A stretch of DNA of 6,427 bases from SHZI01 sp049290495 (GCA_049290495.1 JBATNV010000191.1:1-6427); one strand, 5' to 3'. Positions 1-6,029 are shown, numbered from the stretch's first letter. The notes: a model not told the origin generated them from the letters alone. Made by a program: numbers and translations.

Positions 1-2
1 GG

Positions 3-41
3 CAGCGCACCGAGCTGATCGTCACCACGATCCGTCGCTAA
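3..41 (+). CDS. Possible 3' end of an upstream gene (partial)
   Basis: Reading from base 3, twelve codons give QRTELIVTTIRR and then a TAA stop at 39-41. The other two forward frames are less gene-like: one stops at 16-18, and the other stays open but has no start codon before 188. RTELIV-type strings occur near the C-terminus of secretins (GspD/PilQ type), but twelve residues are far too few to assign a family, and this could be chance. It is listed only because something should end here if the upstream DNA is coding. Confidence 0.2.
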   Translation, partial: QRTELIVTTIRR

Positions 42-115
42 ACCGCTGTCGCAATCAACGAGCTGGGGAGCAGCAGCCTCAGGCCGACCGCTGCGACTCG
101 AAAAAGGGGTTTTTC
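42..115. other. Short non-coding stretch with an AT palindrome
   Basis: No frame here gives a recognisable protein, and no start codon in the CtlX frame precedes base 188. A perfect 6-bp inverted repeat, GAAAAA (100-105) and TTTTTC (110-115), encloses a GGGG loop. It ends where similarity to the CtlX family begins. It lacks a GC-rich stem, so it is a poor intrinsic terminator. It may simply be a palindrome at a recombination or deletion junction. Confidence 0.35.
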
Positions 116-187
116 TACAGCCTCAACCGGCGTGCAGAGCGTCGCCCCGATATTCTGGAAAGGCTTGCTCTGGAAGGCGGGTTTCAG
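116..187 (+). pseudogene. Upstream homology remnant of the CtlX-like gene, before its first start codon
   Basis: The frame of the 188-778 gene stays open back to base 2. From about 116 it reads YSLNRRAERRPDILERLA and onward, which matches my memory of the CtlX family core (an N/SRRxERRxDI segment leading into an IDLS segment). No ATG, GTG or TTG occurs in this frame before 188, so these 24 codons cannot start a protein conventionally. Upstream of 116 the family's preceding segment (a VFPNNW-type motif and a TVVLYPM-type strand) is missing in all three forward frames. This argues for a 5' deletion or rearrangement rather than a simple frameshift. Confidence 0.5.
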
Positions 188-778
188 GTGCGTCGGGTGA
201 TTGACCTCTCCGGGCTGGAGCAGTCCGGTATGCCTCTTGAGGGAACTGGTAGTCTGGTACTCGATCGGCTGCACGGCATTGCTTTCGCCGCCCGCTCCGG
301 CCGTACGCACGCGGATGCCTTGGCAGAATTTGCCCGCCTCACGGGCTACAGGGTCGTGGCTTTTAATGCCAGTGTCGGCGCCGGTCAGCCGGTCTACCAT
401 ACAAATGTCATGATGAGTCTCGGGCGACAGCTCGCGGTTCTATGCAGTGACTCGATCGGCGATCTGGCAGAGCGCCGGGCCGTATGTACTGAACTGGCTG
501 CGTCGAACCGCCAGATGCTCATCCTAACCGCTAGTCAGGTCCAGGAGTTCGCTGCAAACTGCCTGGAAGTGGACGCCCCGGGTGGCCCGTTGCTGGTGCT
601 TTCCGAAACCGCACGGCGCAGCCTGCGGCCAGCGCAACGGCGTGTACTCGAGCGGCACACTGCACTGCTGCCGGTGGATGTCACAACCATCGAGCATGTG
701 GGGGGCGGGAGCGTGCGTTGCATGCTGGCTGAGATCTACCTGCCGCGTTCGGCTCAGCTAGACTTCCGGCCAGTGTGA
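188..778 (+). CDS. ctlX: 5'-truncated CtlX-like amidinotransferase-fold protein, probable pseudogene
   Basis: This 196-residue frame resembles the C-terminal two thirds of the arginine deiminase-related/CtlX family (guanidino-group-modifying superfamily, usually about 300 residues), for which citrulline hydrolysis has been proposed. Visible motifs, numbered from GTG 188: LEGTGSLVLDR (17-27) with the conserved Glu18, YHTNVMM (70-76) with catalytic His71, and GGGSVRCMLAEIYLP (172-186) with catalytic Cys178. GTG 188 is the first possible start and has GGAAGG ten bases upstream, but family similarity runs on upstream to about base 116. The N-terminal part, which carries substrate-binding residues in this fold, is absent. 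It may be expressed as a short protein, but loss of the N-terminal strands of the propeller fold makes activity unlikely. No frameshift or internal stop is seen within the retained part. It lies 31 bases before the M61 gene in the same direction. The family is fairly sure, the exact substrate is not. Confidence 0.65.
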   Translation: MRRVIDLSGLEQSGMPLEGTGSLVLDRLHGIAFAARSGRTHADALAEFARLTGYRVVAFNASVGAGQPVYHTNVMMSLGRQLAVLCSDSIGDLAERRAVCTELAASNRQMLILTASQVQEFAANCLEVDAPGGPLLVLSETARRSLRPAQRRVLERHTALLPVDVTTIEHVGGGSVRCMLAEIYLPRSAQLDFRPV

Positions 779-809
779 CTTCGAGAGATTTGTTGCAGCA
801 TCCGGATTC

Positions 810-2642
810 ATGAATATTTCAGTCAGCCAGACCACTGTTGTCTACCACGTGCGCCCCCTCAATCCCGGCGCTCACCTGTATGAGGTGACTTGTCGCATCG
901 AGCACGCGGATCCGGACGGTCAGATACTGAGGCTGCCGGCATGGATACCCGGCAGTTACCTGATCCGTGATTACGCGCGCCACATCGTGCGGATCGACGC
1001 GATCAGCCATGGTGAACCGATCGCACTGTGCAAGCTGGACAAGCACAGCTGGCAGGCGGCTCCGGTGACGGGGGCTTTGCTGGTGACAGCAGTGATTTAC
1101 GCAGCCGATTCCTCGGTGCGTGGTGCCTGGCTGGATGGTGGTTCCGGCTTCTTCAACGGGGTCTGCCTTTTTCTGCAGGTATGCGGCCAGGAGCAGGACG
1201 CCTGCGTGGTACATATCGATCCGCCGGAGTTGCCTCCCGATATCGCCTGGCAGCTGGCAACCAGTCTGCCGCGTTTGACCGGCGCGACAGGTGAGTTTGG
1301 TGCCTTCCTTGCGTCCGGTTATGCAGACCTGATCGATCATCCGGTGCTCATGGGCAAGCTGACGATGATCGAGTTCGAGGCGGCCGGTACGCCTCATGCC
1401 CTGGCCATGATCGGGCATGGCGATGTCGATTTGTCGAGACTGCAGATGGACCTGGCTCATCTTTGCGCCTGGCATATCGACTTTTTTGATCGGCCCGCAC
1501 CGATGGCCAGCTACCTGTTCCTCCTGCGTGCAGTTGCCGAGGGTTACGGCGGGCTGGAGCACCGCGCATCGTCGGCGCTGATTTGCCGGCGAGATGATCT
1601 GCCACGGGCCGGTACCGGAGATACAGATGCCGGGTATCGCCGGTTCCTCGGGCTGGCCAGTCACGAATACTTTCATGCCTGGCACGTGAAACGCATCCGG
1701 CCGGCAGAATTTATTGGCGCAGACCTGTCACGGGAGGCATACACACGCCAGCTCTGGATATTCGAAGGCATCACTTCATATTACGATGAGCTTGCGCTGC
1801 TGCGCGTCAGGCTGATCACGCAGGAGCAATACCTGGAGTCGCTTGGGCGAAGTCTGACCAAGCTATACCGCACCAGTGGTCGCCGTCATCAGACGCTGGA
1901 AGATGCGAGCTTTGATGCCTGGATCAAGTTCTACCGGCCTGACGAGAATTCACCGAACGCCACCGTCAGCTATTACCTGAAAGGCTCACTGGTAGCGCTG
2001 GCGCTGGATCTGGAAATCCGCTTGCGCTCCGGTGGTAGCCACTCTCTGGACACTGTGATGCAGGCGCTGTGGCATGAATTTGGCGGTGATGACAGCAGCG
2101 GCTTGACCGACGGAGATTTCGAGCGCCTGACAGGACGGGTCTGTGGTCTCGACCTTGCTGCGTTCTTTCATCAGAACCTGAGGACGACCATCGATCCGCC
2201 GCTTGGTATTCTGCTCGCCCAGTTTGGTGTTCTTCTGCATATGCGTAGCCGGGATAGTGAAGGTGATTCTGGCGGCCGGCCCGGACGCCACCAAGGCAAG
2301 GCCCGTCCCTGGCTGGGGATGAAGCTCAAGAATGCGGATGGTCGTGCAATGGTCAGTCATGTAGTAGAAAGCGGTCCTGCGCAACTCGCCGGAATCCATG
2401 CCGGAGACGAGCTGGTCGCGCTGAATGGATGCCGCGTGGGGACCGATAATCTCCAGGTCCTGGCTGACCGTTTGCCGCTCGATGGCGAATGCAGCTGTTA
2501 TATATTTCGCGATCAGCGGCTGATGAGCATCATCCTGTCCCCCATGCCTGCACCGCGCGATACCTGCTATCTGGGCCTTGACCCGCAAGCGGATGCCGAT
2601 GCCGTTGCACGCCGTGACAGCTGGCTTGGATTGAATGCTTGA
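810..2642 (+). CDS. M61 family metallopeptidase with C-terminal PDZ domain
   Basis: This predicted zinc aminopeptidase of MEROPS family M61 (glycyl aminopeptidase-like) has 610 residues, close to the usual length. The N-terminal beta domain has the family's LPAWIPGSYLIRDYARHIV (about residues 42-60). The catalytic domain holds the zinc motif HEYFH (His285, Glu286, His289) followed by AWHVKRIRP, and the third ligand is probably Glu319 in FEGITSYYDEL. A PDZ domain covers about 498-585 (RPWLGMKL, then GPAQLAGIHAGDELVALNG), preceded by a polar Gly/Arg linker. No signal peptide is evident at the N-terminus, so a cytoplasmic location is likely. ATG 810 is the only start in the open frame after the stop of the preceding gene; the ribosome site is weak (GAG at 783-785 is too far, GGA at 804-806 too near). 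Its stop overlaps plsY by 8 bases. The natural substrate is unknown. I see no missing key residues. Confidence 0.93.
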   Translation: MNISVSQTTVVYHVRPLNPGAHLYEVTCRIEHADPDGQILRLPAWIPGSYLIRDYARHIVRIDAISHGEPIALCKLDKHSWQAAPVTGALLVTAVIYAADSSVRGAWLDGGSGFFNGVCLFLQVCGQEQDACVVHIDPPELPPDIAWQLATSLPRLTGATGEFGAFLASGYADLIDHPVLMGKLTMIEFEAAGTPHALAMIGHGDVDLSRLQMDLAHLCAWHIDFFDRPAPMASYLFLLRAVAEGYGGLEHRASSALICRRDDLPRAGTGDTDAGYRRFLGLASHEYFHAWHVKRIRPAEFIGADLSREAYTRQLWIFEGITSYYDELALLRVRLITQEQYLESLGRSLTKLYRTSGRRHQTLEDASFDAWIKFYRPDENSPNATVSYYLKGSLVALALDLEIRLRSGGSHSLDTVMQALWHEFGGDDSSGLTDGDFERLTGRVCGLDLAAFFHQNLRTTIDPPLGILLAQFGVLLHMRSRDSEGDSGGRPGRHQGKARPWLGMKLKNADGRAMVSHVVESGPAQLAGIHAGDELVALNGCRVGTDNLQVLADRLPLDGECSCYIFRDQRLMSIILSPMPAPRDTCYLGLDPQADADAVARRDSWLGLNA

Positions 2643-3285
2643 GCTTGGTCTGAAGGTGTTGATCAGTTATCTGATCGGTTCGCTGACCGGCGCGCTTATC
2701 GTTGGCAAGCTGGCCGGTGGGATCGATATTCGTACGCAGGGAAGCGGCAATGCCGGCGGAACCAACGCCTTGCGTACCCAGGGAAAGTGGTTTGCCCTGC
2801 GCGTCATACTGATTGATATCGTTAAGGGCTTTGTACCGCCGTGGCTGCTGCCCTCGCTCGCGGTGCCGGGCGTCTTTCTTGACCCTGAGCTTTCCCGTAC
2901 CTGGTTGATGCTGGCCTGTGCCGGCGCATCAGTGATCGGGCATTGCTACCCCGTCTGGTTCGGCTTTGCTGGCGGCAAGGGGGCGGCAACCGCAATCGGG
3001 GCGCTGCTGGGTATTGCGCCATGGCTCGCCTTCCCCGGTGTGCTGGTCTGGGTGATTGTCCTGATCACGACCGGCTTCGTCGGTCTTGCCACCATGCTGG
3101 CGGCCGTGGCTCTGCCGATCTGGCTGTTGATTAACGGTCTTGACGGGCAGCTGCCGCTACTCGTGTTTCTGACCGGTCTTGCCCTGTTTATTGTGTTCAC
3201 GCATCGCGCCAACATTCGTCGCCTGCTGGCCGGCAATGAGAACCGTATTGAGAAGGTTATGTTGTTACGGCGACGTTCGCGCTAG
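2635..3285 (+). CDS. plsY: Acyl-phosphate glycerol-3-phosphate acyltransferase PlsY
   Basis: This integral inner-membrane enzyme moves an acyl chain from acyl-phosphate (made by PlsX) to the sn-1 position of glycerol 3-phosphate, giving lysophosphatidic acid in phospholipid synthesis. All family signatures are visible in the 216 residues: SGNAGGTN (37-44), DIVKG (61-65), GHCYPVWFGFAGGKGAAT (102-119, glycine-rich phosphate site) and HRANIRRLLAGNE (190-202). Hydrophobic segments lie at about 4-24, 54-74, 89-107, 124-146, 148-166 and 173-189, and a basic tail (RRRSR) ends the protein. ATG 2635 lies within the last codons of the M61 gene (ATGCTTGA overlap), with no convincing ribosome site, so translational coupling is likely. 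birA starts two bases after the stop. plsX is not in the window. Confidence 0.97.
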   Translation: MLELGLKVLISYLIGSLTGALIVGKLAGGIDIRTQGSGNAGGTNALRTQGKWFALRVILIDIVKGFVPPWLLPSLAVPGVFLDPELSRTWLMLACAGASVIGHCYPVWFGFAGGKGAATAIGALLGIAPWLAFPGVLVWVIVLITTGFVGLATMLAAVALPIWLLINGLDGQLPLLVFLTGLALFIVFTHRANIRRLLAGNENRIEKVMLLRRRSR

Positions 3286-3287
3286 CC

Positions 3288-4289
3288 GTGGACGATTCGC
3301 GACACGCATTGCTTGCGCTGCTGGCGGATGGCGCTTGGCACACGGGTGTAAGACTCGGCGCAGCTCTCGGTCTTTCCCGGGCAGCAATCTGGAAGCAGGT
3401 TCGGGCACTCACGAATACCGGGCTTACTGTCCTTGCCGATCGGCGCCGGGGTTACCGGTTGGGTGCTCCGCTCCAGTTGCTGGCGGAAGACTCCATTCGG
3501 GCCTGTCTGGACCCTGTGGCACAGGCTGCGCTGACCCGTCTCGATGTGCTGCTGACAACCCCATCCACGAGCGGGTTCCTGACTGCACTGCCAGCGCCGC
3601 CGCCCGGCACGATGCTGGCCTGCGTCGCCGAGTATCAATCTGGTGGGCGCGGTCGCCGCGGCCGGCGCTGGTTCTCTCCGCTGGGGCATGGTTTGTGTCT
3701 ATCGGTATCCTGGTGCTATGAAGTCGCGCCGCGGGATCTGGCCGCATTGGGACTGGTAATCGGGGTCGCCGTTGTCGAGGCCTTGACTAGGGTCGTCCCG
3801 ACCGCAGCCGTTGAGCTTAAGTGGCCCAATGACATCGTCGCGGATGGCGGCAAACTCGGCGGTATTCTGGTCGACGTGGCTGGCGAGAGCGGCGGTCCGT
3901 TGCGCGTTGTGATCGGCATTGGCATCAATGTGCATGTATCGTCGAGCCTGGGCGCTGAGGTAGATGCAGACGGCGGCAATCTCCGGCCCGTGGCGATTGA
4001 TGCCCTTGTTTCGGACGGGCCGGTGTCTCGCAATCAGTTGGCCGGATGTCTGGTGAATGCGCTGTATCGAAACCTGGGTGAGTTTGCCGGTTCAGGGTTT
4101 ACGGCGTTTGCGCCGCGTTGGCGTACCAGCGACTATTTGCGGGGCCAGTCTGTGACTATATCGAGTGGATCGCAGAGATTCTCGGGAATTGCGCAGGGAA
4201 TCGCCGATGATGGCGCCTTGTTGGTCGAAGTTAGCGGCGTTTTGATGCCGGTTTTTTCTGCAGACGTTACGTTGCGGCGGGAGCCATGA
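3288..4289 (+). CDS. birA: Bifunctional biotin-[acetyl-CoA carboxylase] ligase / biotin operon repressor BirA
   Basis: This enzyme makes biotinyl-5'-AMP and transfers biotin to the BCCP subunit (AccB) of acetyl-CoA carboxylase. With its DNA-binding domain it probably also represses bio genes. The 333 residues show three parts. The winged helix-turn-helix is at about 5-60 (LGLSRAAIWKQVRAL at 27-41, then RRGYRL). The catalytic domain has the adenylate-binding loop GRGRRGR (120-126), KWPND (178-182, with the catalytic-type Lys), KLGGILVD (189-196) and GIGINV (210-215). The C-terminal SH3-like domain covers about 283-331. The usual DSTN at the start of the catalytic domain reads PSTS (92-95) here. 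GTG 3288 is the first start after an in-frame stop at 3249-3251, so it is well supported. It overlaps coaX by 4 bases (ATGA). Its operator would be near bio genes, which are not in the window. Confidence 0.96.
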   Translation: MDDSRHALLALLADGAWHTGVRLGAALGLSRAAIWKQVRALTNTGLTVLADRRRGYRLGAPLQLLAEDSIRACLDPVAQAALTRLDVLLTTPSTSGFLTALPAPPPGTMLACVAEYQSGGRGRRGRRWFSPLGHGLCLSVSWCYEVAPRDLAALGLVIGVAVVEALTRVVPTAAVELKWPNDIVADGGKLGGILVDVAGESGGPLRVVIGIGINVHVSSSLGAEVDADGGNLRPVAIDALVSDGPVSRNQLAGCLVNALYRNLGEFAGSGFTAFAPRWRTSDYLRGQSVTISSGSQRFSGIAQGIADDGALLVEVSGVLMPVFSADVTLRREP

Positions 4290-5056
4290 AACTGTTGCTG
4301 GATGTCGGCAACAGCCGGTTGAAATGGGCCTGGTTATCGACCGATGGCTTGGTCGGGTCCGGACACGCGACACATCGGAAGGACGGTCTTTCAGAGGTGC
4401 TGGCTGATCTGCTGCGCAATTGCGCGCTTCCCGACGAGGTGCGAGTCGCAAATGTTGCTGGGCCTGCCGCCGCCGCACTGGTCGCAGAGGCCGTATCTGC
4501 GCGCTTTGGACGCAGCGCGGTTTTTGCCCGTTCGCGCGATGCTGCATACGGTCTCAGGAATGGCTATCGCGATCCAGCTCAGCTGGGTGTCGACCGCTGG
4601 CTGGCGATGTGCGCCGTATGGCAGAAGTTTTCTGGTCCGCTATGCGTCGTCGATGCGGGTACAGCTGTCACGATAGACGTCATAACGGCAGATGGGGCCC
4701 ACTCTGGTGGGCTGATCCTCCCGGGCATGTCTTTGATGGCAGCAGCGCTGCGTCAGGACACCGGCGATCTGGATCGGTTGGCTGGCCGGGAGTCGGCCGA
4801 TATGCTGACAGTCGGCACACGGGACAGATATTCGTTAGGCTCGGATACCTCCAGCGCGATCCGCTTGGGGGCGATGCGTGCAATTGCAGCGCTGGTTGCC
4901 GACTGTCTGGACGCGCTAAACGCGGACACAAGGTTAATGATGACGGGGGGTGATGGCGCACAGCTTGCCCGACTGATCGATATCCCTGCAGTCTTTGACC
5001 CTGACCTGGTTCTAGAGGGCCTGGCGCTTGAGCCGGCCTGCTATTCCGCTTCCTGA
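4286..5056 (+). CDS. coaX: Type III pantothenate kinase CoaX
   Basis: This cytoplasmic enzyme phosphorylates pantothenate, the first step of coenzyme A synthesis. Family knowledge says type III enzymes need a monovalent cation and are not feedback-inhibited by CoA, unlike CoaA. The 256 residues carry the ASKHA-fold motifs: DVGNSRLKWAW (6-16, phosphate loop), NGYRDPAQLGVDRW (92-105, with the catalytic-type Asp103 in GVDR), VVDAGTAVTIDV (121-132) and GGLILPGM (141-148). SSAIRLGAM (189-197) and TGGDGAQL (220-227) complete the set. Length is typical. The ATGA overlap with birA points to coupled translation, and GGAG (4280-4283) lies directly before the start. The birA-coaX pairing is also found in Pseudomonas, where coaX occupies the position coaA has in E. 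coli. Confidence 0.96.
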   Translation: MKLLLDVGNSRLKWAWLSTDGLVGSGHATHRKDGLSEVLADLLRNCALPDEVRVANVAGPAAAALVAEAVSARFGRSAVFARSRDAAYGLRNGYRDPAQLGVDRWLAMCAVWQKFSGPLCVVDAGTAVTIDVITADGAHSGGLILPGMSLMAAALRQDTGDLDRLAGRESADMLTVGTRDRYSLGSDTSSAIRLGAMRAIAALVADCLDALNADTRLMMTGGDGAQLARLIDIPAVFDPDLVLEGLALEPACYSAS

Positions 5057-5069
5057 GTACAGGTCACCT

Positions 5070-5744
5070 GTGCGTAATATCTTCCTGATTCTATTGCTCG
5101 CCAACCTGCTCTTGCTGGGGTGGACGCTTTGGGTTGATCCTGAGCCACAGGTTGCTATGCAAACAGCTGGCGCCGATGAATTGGCGGTGTACGGACAGTC
5201 GAACTCCCGTGCCTCTATGGGGCCCGGCTCTGCTGACCCATCGTCGCAGTGTGTCTATATCGGTCCAGTGCCGGACGCCGGCGCAGCCCAGAAGTTGGCA
5301 GCGACCTTGGCGGACCGGGGGATAGAAATCAAGGGAAAACCAGTCATACGGGAGGGGCGCGAGTGGCTGGGCCATTGGGTGCAGGTTCAGGGCTTTATAG
5401 ACAAGGAGCAGGCAGAGGCCACTCGTCAGCGGTTGCTTGTGGCAGGACTTTTGGACGCCTATTTAATGCCTGACGGCCTGGTGACAATTATCAGCCTGGG
5501 CGTATTTCGTGAGGAAGGCCGTGCGAGGAGCGTCATCGAAGCAGCGCGCCGGGCCGGAGTCAAGGCTGTAATGAACGAGCGGGAACGAGTGGTGCCTGAG
5601 TACTGGCTGGTTTCTGGCCCAACGAGTGGCCAGCAGTCAGTGCTCAGAGATCTCGCGACCGGCCCCGATCGCATTCTCCGCGCAGAAAGCTTGCCCTGTC
5701 CCGTTTTAGCGGACCGGGTGCCCAAGGCCGTAGCGCCGGAGTAA
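5070..5744 (+). CDS. Membrane-anchored SPOR-domain protein
   Basis: This is a 224-residue protein with one N-terminal hydrophobic anchor (residues 4-21, rich in Leu/Ile) and little positive charge before it, then a polar linker (about 25-58) and a SPOR-like region. Within that region are CVYIGPV (61-67), WVQVQGFIDKEQAEATRQRL (103-122) and VTIISLGVFREEGRARSVIE (138-157), the last being the typical core beta-alpha unit. YWLVSG (178-183) follows. Such domains bind denuded septal peptidoglycan in the periplasm, so a cell-envelope role is inferred, not shown. GTG 5070 is chosen because it starts directly before the anchor, leaves 13 bases after coaX and has AGGT six bases upstream. A TTG at 5028 would add 14 residues and overlap coaX by 29 bases. 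Homologs occur at this place in Pseudomonas. Two cysteines (61 and 210) flank the domain. Confidence 0.85.
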   Translation: MRNIFLILLLANLLLLGWTLWVDPEPQVAMQTAGADELAVYGQSNSRASMGPGSADPSSQCVYIGPVPDAGAAQKLAATLADRGIEIKGKPVIREGREWLGHWVQVQGFIDKEQAEATRQRLLVAGLLDAYLMPDGLVTIISLGVFREEGRARSVIEAARRAGVKAVMNERERVVPEYWLVSGPTSGQQSVLRDLATGPDRILRAESLPCPVLADRVPKAVAPE

Positions 5745-5752
5745 GCCGTATA

Positions 5753-5766
5753 TATAATGCCCGCGC
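5753..5766 (+). promoter_or_regulatory. Candidate promoter of the tRNA-tuf operon (-10 and discriminator)
   Basis: A perfect -10 hexamer TATAAT (5753-5758), inside the alternating TA run 5749-5758, begins nine bases after the SPOR gene stop. It is followed by the GC-rich stretch GCCCGCGC (5759-5766). A start near 5765 would lie about 15 bases before the first tRNA. No good -35 hexamer is found 16-18 bases upstream (GTAGCG or TAGCGC, within the end of the SPOR gene), so it may depend on an activator or on upstream AT contacts. GC-rich discriminators at stable-RNA promoters are the established mark of ppGpp/DksA stringent control; applying that here is inference. Confidence 0.65.
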
Positions 5767-5779
5767 AGAAAAATGATGG

Positions 5780-5851
5780 GCCGGAATAGCTCAATGGCAG
5801 AGCAACCGCTTTGTAAGCGGTAGGTTGGGGGTTCAAGTCCCTCTTCCGGCA
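5780..5851 (+). tRNA. tRNA-Thr (anticodon TGT)
   Basis: A full cloverleaf of 72 bases: acceptor stem GCCGGAA/TTCCGGC (5780-5786 with 5844-5850), D stem GCTC/GAGC with a 7-base loop, anticodon stem ACCGC/GCGGT around TTTGTAA (anticodon TGT at 5812-5814), variable AGGTT, and T arm GGGGG-TTCAAGT-CCCTC with one G-T pair. It reads ACA and other ACN codons. The discriminator is A5851, and the next bases are TAG, so the CCA end is not encoded and must be added by the CCA-adding enzyme. It corresponds to thrU of the E. coli tRNA-tufB operon. Confidence 0.96.
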
Positions 5852-5863
5852 TAGCACTTGTGG

Positions 5864-5892
5864 TTGACAGCGGAAGCCGGTCGCCAGACAAT
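5864..5892 (+). promoter_or_regulatory. Candidate internal promoter before tRNA-Tyr
   Basis: A perfect -35 hexamer TTGACA (5864-5869) is separated by 17 bases from GACAAT (5887-5892, four of six matches to TATAAT, keeping the A at position 2 and the final T). Transcription would start near 5899-5901, about ten bases before the tRNA-Tyr 5' end. The discriminator is not GC-rich, unlike that of the promoter before tRNA-Thr(TGT). The -10 is imperfect, so this is a candidate only. Confidence 0.4.
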
Positions 5893-5909
5893 ACTCTGCT
5901 TGATTGAGC

Positions 5910-5995
5910 GGAGGGGTACCCAAGCGGCCAACGGGGGCAGACTGTAAATCTGCTGGCTTACGCCTTCGTAGGTTCGAATCCTACCCCCTCCACCA
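5910..5995 (+). tRNA. tRNA-Tyr (anticodon GTA)
   Basis: This is a class II tRNA of 86 bases including the encoded CCA (5993-5995). The acceptor stem is GGAGGGG/CCCCTCC (5910-5916 with 5985-5991). The anticodon stem GCAGA/TCTGC encloses CTGTAAA with anticodon GTA at 5944-5946. A long variable arm (about 5953-5966) and T loop TTCGAAT follow. It reads UAU and UAC, and matches tyrU in the second position of the E. coli cluster. Confidence 0.97.
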
Positions 5996-6005
5996 CGAAC
6001 ATCGG

Positions 6006-6029
6006 GAGGGCGTGTGTAGGCGGGCCCTC
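6006..6029 (+). repeat. Inverted repeat in the Tyr-Gly tRNA spacer
   Basis: GAGGGC (6006-6011) and GCCCTC (6024-6029) form a perfect 6-bp GC-rich stem with a 12-base loop. No T run follows, so it is not a standard intrinsic terminator, and the downstream tRNAs and tuf argue against termination here. It could shape RNase processing of the precursor or be fortuitous. Nothing else is visible in the 107-base spacer 5996-6102. Confidence 0.3.

Noticed and set aside
819..1685. A 288-codon open frame on the - strand
   Set aside because: It lies wholly inside the M61 gene, has no recognisable family and a composition typical of antisense reading of GC-rich coding DNA.
1986..2588. A 200-codon open frame on the - strand
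   Set aside because: It is antisense to the M61 catalytic and PDZ-encoding part, without motifs or a supporting neighbour.
3179..3721. A 180-codon + strand frame spanning the plsY-birA junction
   Set aside because: It overlaps two well-supported genes in another frame and has no coherent domain; it is rich in Arg, Cys and Ser as shadow frames are.
4420..4953. A 177-codon + strand frame inside coaX
   Set aside because: CoaX motifs run through the whole region in the proper frame. This frame is Arg/Cys/Trp-rich and matches nothing.
5028..5069. Upstream TTG start for the SPOR gene
   Set aside because: It would overlap coaX by 29 bases and put 14 polar residues before the membrane anchor; GTG 5070 has AGGT at good spacing. 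It cannot be fully excluded.
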